Shown here: piece by piece, positions 26,892-35,532 of the stretch
Position numbering within the stretch: the stretch's first letter is position 1
Layout of the letters: each line of letters begins with the position of its first letter
Assembly: GCF_014349235.1 (NCBI RefSeq)
Contig: NZ_JACSOH010000014.1
Coordinates: 62,001 to 126,000, forward strand
Direction of reading: 5' to 3'
Length of the DNA: 64,000 bases
Origin: Cytophaga sp. FL35
GTDB taxonomy: Bacteria > Bacteroidota > Bacteroidia > Flavobacteriales > Flavobacteriaceae
Translations under genes and position numbers: made by a program
The notes under the pieces: model-generated
What the model was told of the DNA's origin: nothing
Databases searched by the model: none
Seen by the model: the letters and a program-made list of their open reading frames with translations, nothing else

Positions 26892-27943
26892 GCCGATTCT
26901 TGGGTTTCGGGTTCTGCATTCACTTCGGCATTTTCCCCTTCAAACTGTGTAGCTTCTGTACGGGCGTCATAACCCAAGTCGCGCAAGTACTTAGAAAAAA
27001 TATCAGTATAACCGTGGGTGCAAATTACCTTTTCTGCTCCTGTGTCTTTAATCGCTTTGAGCAATGATGGCCAATCGCAATGGTCGCTCAACACAAAACC
27101 TTTGTCTATGGCGCGTCTGCGACGTGCACCCCTAAAGGCCATCCAACCACTGGCAGAAGCGGTAACAAAGGGAACCATTTTACGTATCCACGTACTGCCG
27201 TGTGCAGAAGGCGGCGCTAGCACCAAATTGCCTTTTATGGCTTCTTTTTTGGTATCTCTTGTAATTAGTTCCGTTTCTGGAAAATCCACTAATGGGCGTA
27301 AAACTTCCGTCATATTCTCAATGGCACCATGGGTATAGATTTTGCCAATGCTGGGGTCTAGATGCTTTAGTAGGCGTTGTGCCTTGCCCAATGAATAACC
27401 GAATAAAATAGAGGTTTGACCGTTGGCTTTGTTCTGGGCCCACCAGTTGTTAATATCCGTGAATACTTCGGTTTGTGGCCGCCATAAAAAAGCGGGTAGG
27501 CCAAAGGTGCATTCAGTAATAAAACTATGGCATTTTACGGATTCGTAAGGTGTAGCTACCCCATCGTCCTCTAATTTATAGTCCCCCGTAAATACCCAGA
27601 TTTCTCCTTTGTGCTCTACTTTTATTTGGGAAGAACCTATAATATGCCCAGCTGGGTAAAAGGTGAATTTTACATTGTTTATAGTAAAGGGTTGTCCCCA
27701 GTTTACACCAGAAACAGTTATATCTCCTAGCCGGTGTTTTATAATGGGAACGTTGCTGTTGTGTGTAATATATTGTTGGTGTCCCCAGCGGCTATGGTCT
27801 GCATGGCCATGGGTTATCAAGGCTTTGTCTACCGGTTTCCAAGGGTCTAAATACACCTTTGCCGGATGGCAGTAAATGCCTCGGTTCGTAAATTCCAATA
27901 AGGGTTTTTTCATCTGTACGGCATTTTTGGAATCCGTTTCCAT
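26888..27943 (-). CDS. Ligase-associated DNA damage response exonuclease (metallo-beta-lactamase fold)
   Basis: A 351-residue SNM1/Pso2/artemis-like nuclease. The metal site THGHADHSR (H45, H47, D49, H50) is followed by PAGHIIGSSQI and VFTGDYK, and the beta-CASP histidine region includes VLSDHCDWPSLL and ICTHGYTDIF. It overlaps the ligase gene by four bases and is the first gene of the operon. Family members trim DNA ends before ligation. The divergent spacer upstream (27944-28202) contains a multi-hairpin element and no clear promoter for this gene. Confidence 0.92.
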   Translation of the reverse strand: METDSKNAVQMKKPLLEFTNRGIYCHPAKVYLDPWKPVDKALITHGHADHSRWGHQQYITHNSNVPIIKHRLGDITVSGVNWGQPFTINNVKFTFYPAGHIIGSSQIKVEHKGEIWVFTGDYKLEDDGVATPYESVKCHSFITECTFGLPAFLWRPQTEVFTDINNWWAQNKANGQTSILFGYSLGKAQRLLKHLDPSIGKIYTHGAIENMTEVLRPLVDFPETELITRDTKKEAIKGNLVLAPPSAHGSTWIRKMVPFVTASASGWMAFRGARRRRAIDKGFVLSDHCDWPSLLKAIKDTGAEKVICTHGYTDIFSKYLRDLGYDARTEATQFEGENAEVNAEPETQESA

Positions 27944-28019
27944 TGTGAACGATTTCCATGAAAGGGGCTATTTTGAACAATAGGAAAAGATGACCTTAAT
28001 TTAATCATTTGTAACCATT

Positions 28020-28132
28020 TGTGGTTGCACTGCGTTAGCGATAGCAGTGGATAACCCACAGCACCTTTTTACAGGTGCGAGGATTAAAAACGAATAGCGC
28101 GACCCTGCCCAATTTACGGGTAGGGTAACGCT
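28020..28132. repeat. Cluster of three hairpins, REP-like intergenic element
   Basis: Three stems lie in 113 bp. The first is TGTGGTT/AACCCACA (28020-28060) enclosing CACTGC/GCAGTG. The second is GCACCT/AGGTGC (28061-28078). The third is AGCG..ACCCTGCCC/GGGTAGGGT..CGCT (28096-28132), with a 9-bp core containing one G-T pair. The element lies between divergent genes and is more GC-rich than the surrounding spacer, as interspersed palindromic repeats are. Whether copies occur elsewhere cannot be seen from this window. Confidence 0.6.
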
Positions 28133-28174
28133 AAAATAATCTGGAAGGGTAGGACAAATGACCTCTAAAAAAAT

Positions 28175-28182
28175 TATATTTG
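28175..28182 (+). promoter_or_regulatory. -7 element of the third TerB gene
   Basis: TATATTTG is a perfect TAnnTTTG located 20 bp before the ATG at 28203. It lies inside a longer possible frame that begins at 28158, so it supports the downstream start. Confidence 0.55.
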
Positions 28183-28202
28183 CTGCCAATAAAATTAAGA
28201 TT

Positions 28203-28625
28203 ATGGCAATTGCAGACTTATATACCAGTGGGGAGCACAGAAGAAATTTAGCCCATTTTGCATCGCTTGCTACATTAGCGGCAGTGGACGGTGAAATTAG
28301 TACCGAGGAAAAAGGAATGTTGGACCGTTTTGCTACCAAGTTGGATATAACCGAGGCTGAGTACAAAGAGGTGATGAAAAAGGAAAACAAGTACCCTATT
28401 GTACCTCCGCACGATTCTGAAAAGAGATTGGAGCGGTTGTATGACCTCTTCCGCATAATTTTCTCTGATCATTTGATTGATGATGAAGAAATGGTATTGT
28501 TGAAGAAATATGCGATCGGACTAGGCTTTTCTGGTGATAAGGCCGATAAAATCATTGAGAAATCCGTAGCTATTTTTAGTGGACGTATAGACTTTGATGA
28601 CTATATCTACTTATTGAAAGCCTAA
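28203..28625 (+). CDS. TerB-family protein
   Basis: A 140-residue helical protein beginning MAIADLYTSGEHRRNLAHF. An in-frame ATG at 28158 exists, but a perfect -7 element at 28175-28182 lies between the two, so the start at 28203 is chosen. The first repeat has AAVDGEISTEEKGMLDRFA, and the second DHLIDDEEMVLLKKYAIG, both fitting the acidic TerB pattern. It is the third TerB-like gene in the window but belongs to a longer subfamily than the tandem pair at 11.1-11.8 kb. No ter operon partners are present. A strong bidirectional terminator follows. Confidence 0.82.
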   Translation: MAIADLYTSGEHRRNLAHFASLATLAAVDGEISTEEKGMLDRFATKLDITEAEYKEVMKKENKYPIVPPHDSEKRLERLYDLFRIIFSDHLIDDEEMVLLKKYAIGLGFSGDKADKIIEKSVAIFSGRIDFDDYIYLLKA

Positions 28626-28644
28626 ACAAACGTTGCTGTTTAAT

Positions 28645-28682
28645 AAAAAAGCCTCGTCTTCTAAGGAAAATGAGGCTTTTTT
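28645..28682. terminator. Bidirectional terminator between terB-like gene and fbp
   Basis: AAAAAAGCCTC (28645-28655) and GAGGCTTTTTT (28672-28682) form a perfect 11-bp stem with a 16-nt loop and a T-run in both directions, between two convergent genes. Confidence 0.9.
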
Positions 28683-28684
28683 AA

Positions 28685-29692
28685 TTAGTGATATTTTTCC
28701 AAGAACTCTTGAAGTTTCAAGACCATGTTCTTACTACCGCAAAAGAACGGAATTCTTTGGTGTAGTTCTGTGGGTTGCACATCTAGAATACGATTTTTCC
28801 CGCCAATGGCAAGTCCGTTTGCCTGCTCGGCCAAAAAGGCCATAGGGTTGCATTCGTATAGCAAGCGCAGTTTTCCTTCTTCGGTAACACTACTTTTCGG
28901 ATACATATAAATACCGCCCTTGATCATGTTTCTATGAAAATCCGATACCAAAGAACCAATATACCTTGAAGTATACGGGCGATCACCTTCCTCTTCCTGG
29001 CAATATTTGATATAGTCCTTAACCCCTTGGTGAAAATGGATGTAATTACCTTCGTTCACAGAATAAATCTTACCATCTTCCGGAAATTTCATATTGGGAT
29101 GCGAAAGGTAAAAGGTACCTATGGCTGGGTTTAGCGTAAACCCGTTTACACCGTCTCCAGTGGTGTATACCAACATGGTGGAGGTACCGTAGACCACGTA
29201 TCCTGCAGCCACTTGATTTTTTCCAGGTTGAAGAAAATCTTCTAGGGTTACGGGAGTGCCTACCGGCGTTACTCTTCTGTAAATAGAGAAAATAGTACCT
29301 ACGGAAACATTAACATCTATGTTAGAAGAACCGTCCAACGGATCAATCAAAACCACATATTTATTCTGGTGGTTATTGTCATTGCTGTTAATTGTGATGA
29401 AATCATCTTCTTCCTCCGAAGCAATACCGCAAACTATTTCACGGTTGGTAAGGGTCTGAATGAATTTTTCATTGGCAAGCACATCTAGTTTTTGCTGATC
29501 CTCGCCTTGAATGTTGGTTTCGCCAGCGGCACCTAAAATATCTACTAGTCCGGCTTTATTTACTTCGTGGTTTACTACTTTTGCCGCCAATCTAATGGCG
29601 TTGATCAATTTAGAAAGTTCGCCTGAAGAATATTTGAAAGAAGTTTGATTTTCAATGATGAATTCACCCAGCGTACGGTTTTTCGTTGTCAT
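28685..29692 (-). CDS. fbp: Class I fructose-1,6-bisphosphatase
   Basis: Hydrolyses fructose 1,6-bisphosphate to fructose 6-phosphate in gluconeogenesis. The 335-residue product from the ATG at 29692 ([12 protein letters not shown]) has normal family length; the frame continues upstream to 29842 across the start of the divergent GNAT gene, which is implausible. The metal-binding motif DPLDGSSN follows YVVLIDP near residue 120, and the substrate-binding region contains [19 protein letters not shown] and GGKNRILD. It is convergent with the TerB gene and divergent from the acetyltransferase gene, so it is probably transcribed alone. Confidence 0.95.
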   Translation of the reverse strand: MTTKNRTLGEFIIENQTSFKYSSGELSKLINAIRLAAKVVNHEVNKAGLVDILGAAGETNIQGEDQQKLDVLANEKFIQTLTNREIVCGIASEEEDDFITINSNDNNHQNKYVVLIDPLDGSSNIDVNVSVGTIFSIYRRVTPVGTPVTLEDFLQPGKNQVAAGYVVYGTSTMLVYTTGDGVNGFTLNPAIGTFYLSHPNMKFPEDGKIYSVNEGNYIHFHQGVKDYIKYCQEEEGDRPYTSRYIGSLVSDFHRNMIKGGIYMYPKSSVTEEGKLRLLYECNPMAFLAEQANGLAIGGKNRILDVQPTELHQRIPFFCGSKNMVLKLQEFLEKYH

Positions 29693-29777
29693 GAAGAAAG
29701 ACTGTTGGTTCACCCACAAATATCGGCTAATTTGTGAAAGAACCCTATTTTCATTTTCAATTACTTTTTTAAATATA

Positions 29778-29785
29778 TAACTTTG
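29778..29785 (+). promoter_or_regulatory. -7 element of the GNAT gene
   Basis: TAACTTTG is a perfect TAnnTTTG located 19 bp upstream of the ATG at 29805. No TTG is present at -33. Confidence 0.45.
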
Positions 29786-29804
29786 TGTTTTATTTGTAAC
29801 AATC

Positions 29805-30290
29805 ATGGATTTTAACATTAGAGAAGCGAAAAAATCTGACATGAATGCTGTGCATCGGTTGATTCAAGAACTGGCCGTTTTTGAAAAAGAAGCGGATGCC
29901 GTGGAGGTTACAGTGAACGATTTAGTGGAACATGGATTTGGTGACAGCCCTCTTTTTCATTGTTTCATAGGTGAAAGTGATGGCGATGTAGTGGGTATGG
30001 CCTTGGTGTATAACCGTTATTCAACCTGGAAAGGCCCGGTCGTTCATTTAGAAGATTTGATCGTGACCGAAAAAATGAGGGGCAGTGGTCTTGGTAGTGC
30101 GCTGCTGGCAGAAGTAGTCAAGTATGCCAATGACCTTGGTGTGAGACGTATCTGCTGGGAGGTACTCGATTGGAATGAACCTGCCATTAATTTCTATGAG
30201 GCCAAAGGAGCGAAAGTGTTACGTGATTGGGATGTTGTTCAAATGGACGAGAAAGGTATAGAGGCTTTCTTGCAACAAACAAAAAATTAA
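29805..30290 (+). CDS. GNAT-family N-acetyltransferase
   Basis: A 161-residue acetyl-CoA-dependent acyltransferase of the diamine/spermidine-acetyltransferase-like group. Motif A is [19 protein letters not shown] (R/Q-x-x-G-x-G/A, about 86-104), preceded by VVHLEDLIV, and motif B includes [21 protein letters not shown]. This pattern (ILEDLFV...WN..AI.FY...GA) is characteristic of thialysine/diamine acetyltransferases, but the substrate is not proven. The aspartate kinase gene starts 33 bp downstream, with a small 7-bp-stem hairpin (30289-30306) over its stop region. Confidence 0.85.
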   Translation: MDFNIREAKKSDMNAVHRLIQELAVFEKEADAVEVTVNDLVEHGFGDSPLFHCFIGESDGDVVGMALVYNRYSTWKGPVVHLEDLIVTEKMRGSGLGSALLAEVVKYANDLGVRRICWEVLDWNEPAINFYEAKGAKVLRDWDVVQMDEKGIEAFLQQTKN

Positions 30291-30323
30291 GGTTGTTGTC
30301 AACCTTCAAAAAAATAGCTTTTT

Positions 30324-31571
30324 ATGCGAGTATTTAAATTCGGCGGAGCATCGGTGAAAGATGCCGCTGGAGTGCAGAATGTGGTAAAAGTTCTTCAACA
30401 AACGGGTCATGAAAATACCCTATTGGTAGTTTCCGCTATGGGAAAGACCACCAATGCCATGGAGGCCATTGTGAATGCCTATTTCAATGATAAAGAGACA
30501 TTAGCTGGGAACATTCAGGAAAGTATCGATTATCACGCCGCTATTCTTCAGGACCTTTTTCCGGACCGACAGCATGTGATTTATACCGTAGTGAAACAGC
30601 TGTTTGATGAGGTGAAAGGCTTTTTGGCTTGGAACAAATCGCCCAAATACAATTTTGTTTATGATCAGGTGGTAGGTTATGGGGAGCTTATTTCTACTAC
30701 GATTATAAGCCATTATTTTAATGAAGTAGGAATACAGTGTAATTGGTTGGATGTGCGCGATTATATCAAGACTGATGATAGTTACCGTGATGTTGCGGTC
30801 AATTGGGAAAAGACACAAGAAAGGGTAAAAACAATCGATCGTAGCCAATTGAACATTACCCAAGGGTTCTTGGGAAGCGATGACAACAATTTTACCACTA
30901 CCCTGGGCCGTGAAGGATCGGATTATACGGCGGCCATCTTGGCCTATTGTCTTAATGCAGATTCCGTAACTATCTGGAAAGACGTTCCCGGGGTGTTGAA
31001 TGCAGACCCTAGGTATTTTCAAGAGACGCAACTGTTGAACAAAATTTCTTATCGTGAGGCGATAGAGTTGGCATTTTACGGTGCCTCTGTAATTCACCCA
31101 AAGACCTTGCAGCCTTTGCAACAAAAGGAGATACCCTTGCACGTTAAATCATTTGTGAACCCCAAGGACCCAGGTACTACCGTGGGTAAGGGCAATGGTA
31201 TTCAACCGGAAGTACCCTGTTTTATCGTAAAGAAGAATCAGGTATTGATGAAGTTGTCCTCGCTAGATTTTTCCTTTATTGTAGAGGATAGCATTAGCGA
31301 ACTGTTCAAATTGTTGCACGACCATAAAATGAAGGTAGACCTTATTCAGAATTCCGCTATTAGTTTTTCGGTATGTGTGGATAATAGATTCGGTAGATTG
31401 GAAGAACTATTAAACCTGCTTAAAAGTAGGTTCAAGGTAGTGCACCACGAGGGTGTTTCGCTCTACACGATCAGACACTTCAATGAAAAGGCGATAGAGT
31501 CGCTACAAAACGGACATGAAATTCTCTTGGAACAACGCAGTAAAGAAACCGTTCAGTTGGTAGTAAAATAA
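30324..31571 (+). CDS. Aspartate kinase (monofunctional)
   Basis: Phosphorylates L-aspartate, the first step towards lysine, threonine and methionine. The 415-residue protein starts MRVFKFGGASV, containing the KFGGAS substrate/ATP motif at residues 5-10; TTLGREGSDYTAAILAYCL binds the nucleotide, and WKDVPGVLNADPR and HPKTLQPLQQ complete the kinase domain. The C-terminal ~130 residues (from about 290) carry ACT-type regulatory segments (LSSLDFSFIVEDSISELF), so feedback control is likely. The protein is not fused to homoserine dehydrogenase. A 34-bp imperfect hairpin lies between it and the next gene. Confidence 0.93.
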   Translation: MRVFKFGGASVKDAAGVQNVVKVLQQTGHENTLLVVSAMGKTTNAMEAIVNAYFNDKETLAGNIQESIDYHAAILQDLFPDRQHVIYTVVKQLFDEVKGFLAWNKSPKYNFVYDQVVGYGELISTTIISHYFNEVGIQCNWLDVRDYIKTDDSYRDVAVNWEKTQERVKTIDRSQLNITQGFLGSDDNNFTTTLGREGSDYTAAILAYCLNADSVTIWKDVPGVLNADPRYFQETQLLNKISYREAIELAFYGASVIHPKTLQPLQQKEIPLHVKSFVNPKDPGTTVGKGNGIQPEVPCFIVKKNQVLMKLSSLDFSFIVEDSISELFKLLHDHKMKVDLIQNSAISFSVCVDNRFGRLEELLNLLKSRFKVVHHEGVSLYTIRHFNEKAIESLQNGHEILLEQRSKETVQLVVK

Positions 31572-31606
31572 CCACGGGAGTATGTTTCGTTTTTGTTAAA
31601 ACAGGT

Positions 31607-31640
31607 AGGCACCTATAGTGTTTTTTCTATATTAGTGCCT
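31607..31640. other. Hairpin between aspartate kinase and acyltransferase genes
   Basis: AGGCAC (31607-31612) pairs with GTGCCT (31635-31640), and the loop contains a further TATAG/CTATA pair with a T-run between. It could be a weak terminator or part of the leader of the following gene. Confidence 0.4.
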
Positions 31641-31656
31641 GCAAAGAGAATCATGT

Positions 31657-33474
31657 ATGGGATTAGTGACCGCTAAAGAAGTGGCAACCGCCATCAATCT
31701 TGACAGGTTTGGTTTTTTTGGAACTTTTATAGCTTGGGTGCTTATGAAAGTCACTAAAATATCGAACATGAACCGGCGGTATGATAAAATGAGCCATTTG
31801 GAAGGGGAAGATTTTCTTGATGCCGTTCTTGAGAAATATGAGATAGACTACGAAATTCCTGAAGAGGATCTGAAAAGGCTGCCTAAGGCCGGGCCTTTTA
31901 TTACGATAAGCAACCACCCTTTGGGAGGTATTGATGGAATTGTTCTTCTAAAATTAATGTTACAACAAAGGCCAGACTATAAGGTGATGGCCAACTTTTT
32001 GTTGCAGCGTTTTCAACCTTTGGCCCATTATATTTTTCCGGTGAATCCTTTTGAGGATCGCAAAGATGCCAAAAGCAGTACGGCCGGATTTAAAAATGCC
32101 CTACTGCACGTACGGGCAGGGTACCCTTTGGGAATATTTCCGGCGGGAGAGGTGAGTACCAAAAAAGAGGCAGGAATTGTGGTAGACCGCGAATGGCAGG
32201 AAGTGGCCATAAAGCTGATAAAGAAAGCAGAGGTTCCCGTTGTGCCCGTTTATTTTCATGCTAGGAACAGTAAGCTCTTTTATCGGCTATCAAAAATAAG
32301 TGGGTTGTTTAGGACCGCTAAATTGCCCTCGGAAGTTTATTCCCAATGGAAAAGGCCAATAAAAGTTCGTATTGGTCAACCTATTTCCGTGGCCACCCAA
32401 AAAGAACAAGAGACTTTGGAAGAATACACGGCCTTATTGCGTAGAAAGACCTACATTTTGGCCAATGCCTATGAAAAAGAGCGGTTAATTGATCAATTAC
32501 CCTCTTTAAAGCTTCCAAAACAGCCTAGAAAAATAGCCCAACCTATACGCGCCGAGCTAATAGAGGCAGAAATTGAAAAGTTGGTTGAAAAGGACCGAAG
32601 ACTTTTACAAAGTAAAAATTACGAGGTATTTCTGGCCCCTGCGAAGGAAATGCCATTTTCGCTTCAGGAAATTGGTAGACAACGTGAAGTAACCTTTCGG
32701 GAAATAGGCGAGGGGACCAATAATTCCATAGATATAGATCAGTTTGATGCCTATTACCACCACATGTTTTTGTGGGACAACGAGGCCAAGGTCATTGCCG
32801 GGGCTTATAGAATGGGGCTAGGAGCACAAATTTTTTCCAAGTACGGTATTGATGGATTTTATCTACAAGACCTTTTTAGGTTTGAACCGGAACTTTTTTC
32901 AATGATGAGTCAGTCCATTGAAATGGGTAGGGCATATATCATGAAAGAATATCAACAAAAACCAATGCCGCTATTTCTTTTGTGGAAGGGAATTGTACAT
33001 ACAACGCTAAGACATCCGGAGCATAAATACCTTATTGGTGGGGTTAGTATAAGCAACCAGTTTTCCAACTTTTCTAAGTCCTTGATGATAGAATTTATGA
33101 AAAGTAACTATTGGGATCCTTACGTGGCCCAATATGTGCGGCCCAAAAAAGAGTTCAAGGTTAAGTTAAAGGATGCCGATAAGGAGTTTGTATTTGACGA
33201 AACCCAGGCCGATCTGATAAAATTTGATAAGTTAATTGACGAGGTAGAACCTGGAAACCTTCGTTTGCCCGTACTCATAAAAAAGTACATCAAGCAAAAT
33301 GCCAAGGTAGTTGCATTTAATGTGGACCCTTTGTTCAATAATGCGGTGGACGGACTTATGTACATTAAAATAGCAGATTTGCCCGAAAGCACAGTAAAAC
33401 CTGTTATGGAAGAATTTCAAGCGGAATTGGAGCGTAAAATGATGGAAGCCCAGCAAGAGCAGGAGGTAAATTAA
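31657..33474 (+). CDS. Two-domain acyltransferase, OlsF-like (aminolipid synthesis)
   Basis: A 605-residue protein with two enzyme modules. Residues about 75-290 form a PlsC-type lysophospholipid acyltransferase, with SNHPLGGIDG around H87 (the N-H-P-x-G-G-x-D variant) and FPAGEVS near 160. Residues about 310-580 resemble the GNAT-like N-acyltransferase (OlsB/hemolysin) group, for example YGIDGFYLQDLFRFEPELFS, SIEMGRAYI and the long helical end. This order corresponds to OlsF-type enzymes described from Serratia and Flavobacterium, which make ornithine lipids by N- and O-acylation, or to glycine-lipid enzymes of Bacteroidota. Which amino acid is used cannot be told. The gene overlaps the convergent GNAT gene by four bases. 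Confidence 0.82.
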   Translation: MGLVTAKEVATAINLDRFGFFGTFIAWVLMKVTKISNMNRRYDKMSHLEGEDFLDAVLEKYEIDYEIPEEDLKRLPKAGPFITISNHPLGGIDGIVLLKLMLQQRPDYKVMANFLLQRFQPLAHYIFPVNPFEDRKDAKSSTAGFKNALLHVRAGYPLGIFPAGEVSTKKEAGIVVDREWQEVAIKLIKKAEVPVVPVYFHARNSKLFYRLSKISGLFRTAKLPSEVYSQWKRPIKVRIGQPISVATQKEQETLEEYTALLRRKTYILANAYEKERLIDQLPSLKLPKQPRKIAQPIRAELIEAEIEKLVEKDRRLLQSKNYEVFLAPAKEMPFSLQEIGRQREVTFREIGEGTNNSIDIDQFDAYYHHMFLWDNEAKVIAGAYRMGLGAQIFSKYGIDGFYLQDLFRFEPELFSMMSQSIEMGRAYIMKEYQQKPMPLFLLWKGIVHTTLRHPEHKYLIGGVSISNQFSNFSKSLMIEFMKSNYWDPYVAQYVRPKKEFKVKLKDADKEFVFDETQADLIKFDKLIDEVEPGNLRLPVLIKKYIKQNAKVVAFNVDPLFNNAVDGLMYIKIADLPESTVKPVMEEFQAELERKMMEAQQEQEVN

Positions 33475-33962
33475 TCCAATCCAACGGTTTTACTTCGTCT
33501 CTCGTAAAGAACGTTGTCCTTCCACTCACCGTCCTTTTTACCTATTCTTTCCCTGGTTCCTAAGAATCTGAAACCCATTTTTTCATGTAGTCTTCTACTA
33601 CTCACATTCTCAGGAAAGATACCCGATTGAAGGGTCCACAATCCTTTGGCTTCACTTTCAGCAATGAGTTTTTGCATCAATTTTACACCAACGCCTTTTC
33701 CACGTGCTTTTTGGGATACGTAAACACTTACCTCCCCCACACCTCCATACACACAACGACTGGATACGGGAGACAATGCTGCCCATCCCAGAATTTCAGT
33801 ATTAGCTATGGCTACCAAACGGCATGATTTCATATGGGAACTATCCCAAACCTCATAAGTGGGAATTTGCGTTTCAAAGGTGGCAATGCCCGTAGCAATG
33901 CCTTCTTGATAAATATTGGAAACAGCAGGCCAATGCTCGGCTTTCATTGAAACAATTTCCAT
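33471..33962 (-). CDS. GNAT acetyltransferase, phosphinothricin-acetyltransferase-like
   Basis: A 163-residue N-acetyltransferase. EIVSMKAEHWPAVSNIYQEG begins the fold, EVSVYVSQKARGKGVGVKLM is motif A (about 85-104) for acetyl-CoA binding, and IFPENVSSRRLHEKMGFRFLG with GKKDGEWKDNVLYER at the end matches the PAT/MdaD group that acetylates amino acids such as methionine sulfone or phosphinothricin. The natural substrate here is unknown. The last four bases overlap the stop of the OlsF-like gene from the opposite strand. Confidence 0.85.
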   Translation of the reverse strand: MEIVSMKAEHWPAVSNIYQEGIATGIATFETQIPTYEVWDSSHMKSCRLVAIANTEILGWAALSPVSSRCVYGGVGEVSVYVSQKARGKGVGVKLMQKLIAESEAKGLWTLQSGIFPENVSSRRLHEKMGFRFLGTRERIGKKDGEWKDNVLYERRSKTVGLD

Positions 33963-33988
33963 AGCTTAAAATATAAAAAGTTGGACTT

Positions 33989-34603
33989 CTAAAGGCCCTT
34001 GAACCAATCTTGAAAATACTCGCCCAATCCTGCTATAGGAACCATTTTATTGTTGGCCGCATTCACCAGGCTGATGATGATGAGTATGAGCCCAATTATG
34101 GCAGCAAAACAGCCTACAATTGGGATAAGGCTAAGTACTATGGTCAAAAGCCAAATTCCAAGAGTTTGTCTAATGTAAAAACTACCGAATTCTGTTTTGT
34201 TCTGGGAGTTCATTATCAAGGCTACAATCCAGCCAATAGCGGTTATATGCGAAATAATTGCCACGGTTTTTCCACTATCAGGATTATTGGGGTCAAAGGT
34301 CTGCTTTACGTCATCTGCAAATTCATTGGCAGTTTTCTTTGCATCATTTGCAAAATCATTGGCCGCCTTTTTGGTGTCTTCCGTAAATTCTTTTCCTTTT
34401 TCCTTGGCCTTTTCAGAGAATTCTTCTGCAGCTTCTTTGGCGTCCTCAAATTTTTCCTTGGCTTTGTCGCCTAAAGAATCACTATTTTCCTTTGCATCAT
34501 CAATAGCGTCAGAAGCTTCACTGGACAAATCTCCCTTTCCTGGGTTAAGAGGGTTGATGGCATCTTCCCCTTCACCTTTTCCAAAATTTTTATCGTCAGA
34601 CAT
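33989..34603 (-). CDS. DUF4870-type membrane protein with charged helical N-terminus
   Basis: A 204-residue protein in two clear parts. Residues 1-112 are hydrophilic and strongly enriched in Lys, Glu, Asp and Ala with repeating KAKEK.., DTKKAANDFANDAKKTANEF units, which look like an amphipathic LEA/YtxH-like helix. Residues about 113-204 hold three membrane helices (VAIISHITAIGWIVALIMNS, LGIWLLTIVLSLIPIVGCFA, IIGLILIIISLVNAA), typical of DUF4870 proteins. It probably sits in the inner membrane with the helical arm free. Function is unknown; a stress or membrane-scaffold role is speculation. Confidence 0.75.
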   Translation of the reverse strand: MSDDKNFGKGEGEDAINPLNPGKGDLSSEASDAIDDAKENSDSLGDKAKEKFEDAKEAAEEFSEKAKEKGKEFTEDTKKAANDFANDAKKTANEFADDVKQTFDPNNPDSGKTVAIISHITAIGWIVALIMNSQNKTEFGSFYIRQTLGIWLLTIVLSLIPIVGCFAAIIGLILIIISLVNAANNKMVPIAGLGEYFQDWFKGL

Positions 34604-34654
34604 GGTTGGTTGTATTAGTGGTTTAACATGACTTAAATGTAGTTAATCTGTGGC

Positions 34655-35041
34655 TTATAAAAAAGCCTTGTCGATTGGTTCCCAGAGTTCTATCTTATTT
34701 CCGTCCAGATCAAGAATCCAACCGAATTTTCCATACTCATATTCCTCTATTTCGCCTACAACGGTTACTCCTTCTGCTCTTAGTGCTTTTAGTAGTTCCT
34801 TTAGGTTTTCAACCCTAAAATTCATCATAAATGATGATTTACTCGGGTGATAGTAGTCGGTATCTTCGCTCATTGGGCTCCACTGGGTAGAACAGTCCTT
34901 TCCTTCTTTGTCCTTCCACCAAAAAGTACAGCCATATTGGTCTGTATTGAGTCCCAAGTGTTTGTTGTACCAGTTTTTAATATGGTCTGGGTCCTTTGTC
35001 TTAAAAAAGAATCCACCCAGTCCTGTAACCCTTTTTTTCAT
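34655..35041 (-). CDS. VOC-family (glyoxalase-like) protein
   Basis: A 128-residue single-module vicinal-oxygen-chelate protein. LGGFFFKTKDPDHIKNWYNK is the first beta-alpha-beta-beta-beta unit start, FMMNFRVENLKELLKALRAE the second, and YGKFGWILDLDGNKIELWEP is the characteristic ending with the metal-ligand glutamate. The reaction is unknown; related proteins in Flavobacteria are annotated simply as glyoxalase/bleomycin-resistance-like. It forms a same-strand group with a DUF1801 gene and another VOC gene. Confidence 0.85.
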   Translation of the reverse strand: MKKRVTGLGGFFFKTKDPDHIKNWYNKHLGLNTDQYGCTFWWKDKEGKDCSTQWSPMSEDTDYYHPSKSSFMMNFRVENLKELLKALRAEGVTVVGEIEEYEYGKFGWILDLDGNKIELWEPIDKAFL

Positions 35042-35074
35042 ATGATATCTTTTTATTCGTACGAACGTCTTGAG

Positions 35075-35530
35075 TTATCCCTTTACATTCTTTTCATAGA
35101 GAGCGATCCATTCTTTTACCGTCATTCTAGAACACAGTTCCCCAATGAGTTCATAAGGTATGTCATCCATTGATTTAAAACGAATACAACTTTTTCCCAT
35201 ATCCAGTTTTCGTTTGCAGTGCTTAGGGTATTCTGCAACAAACCAATCATAAAGTTGGTTGTCTGCGTAAATACCGGAGTGATAAAGAGCTATATAATTT
35301 TTTTGAGAAGCCAAGTTGATAAGAGGTAGCGGCAATTTAGGGTCACAATGATAACCATTGGGGTAAACGGAGTGAGGTACTACAAAACCCAACATGCCAT
35401 AGCTTATCTGTTCTTGGAAATCTCGCGGTAGATTCTCCTTGATTTTCGTTCTTATCTTACGGATGACAGTCTGCCTTTCTTCGGGAAGTTGAGCAATATA
35501 TTCCTCTGGTGAACTGGCTTTGTACTGCAT
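35075..35530 (-). CDS. DUF1801 domain protein
   Basis: A 151-residue protein of the DUF1801/YdhG-like group: SPEEYIAQLPEERQTVIRKIR at the start, then EQISYGMLGFVVP and a C-terminal CIRFKSMDDIPYELIGELC. The fold is a small alpha/beta domain related to frataxin-like YdhG proteins. No enzymatic role is established. It is two bases downstream of the second VOC gene, so the two are likely co-translated. Confidence 0.82.
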   Translation of the reverse strand: MQYKASSPEEYIAQLPEERQTVIRKIRTKIKENLPRDFQEQISYGMLGFVVPHSVYPNGYHCDPKLPLPLINLASQKNYIALYHSGIYADNQLYDWFVAEYPKHCKRKLDMGKSCIRFKSMDDIPYELIGELCSRMTVKEWIALYEKNVKG

Positions 35531-35532
35531 AG

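Noticed and set aside
30501-31142. A 213-codon minus-strand frame
   Set aside because: It lies wholly inside the aspartate kinase gene on the other strand, which has clear motifs; this is a shadow frame.
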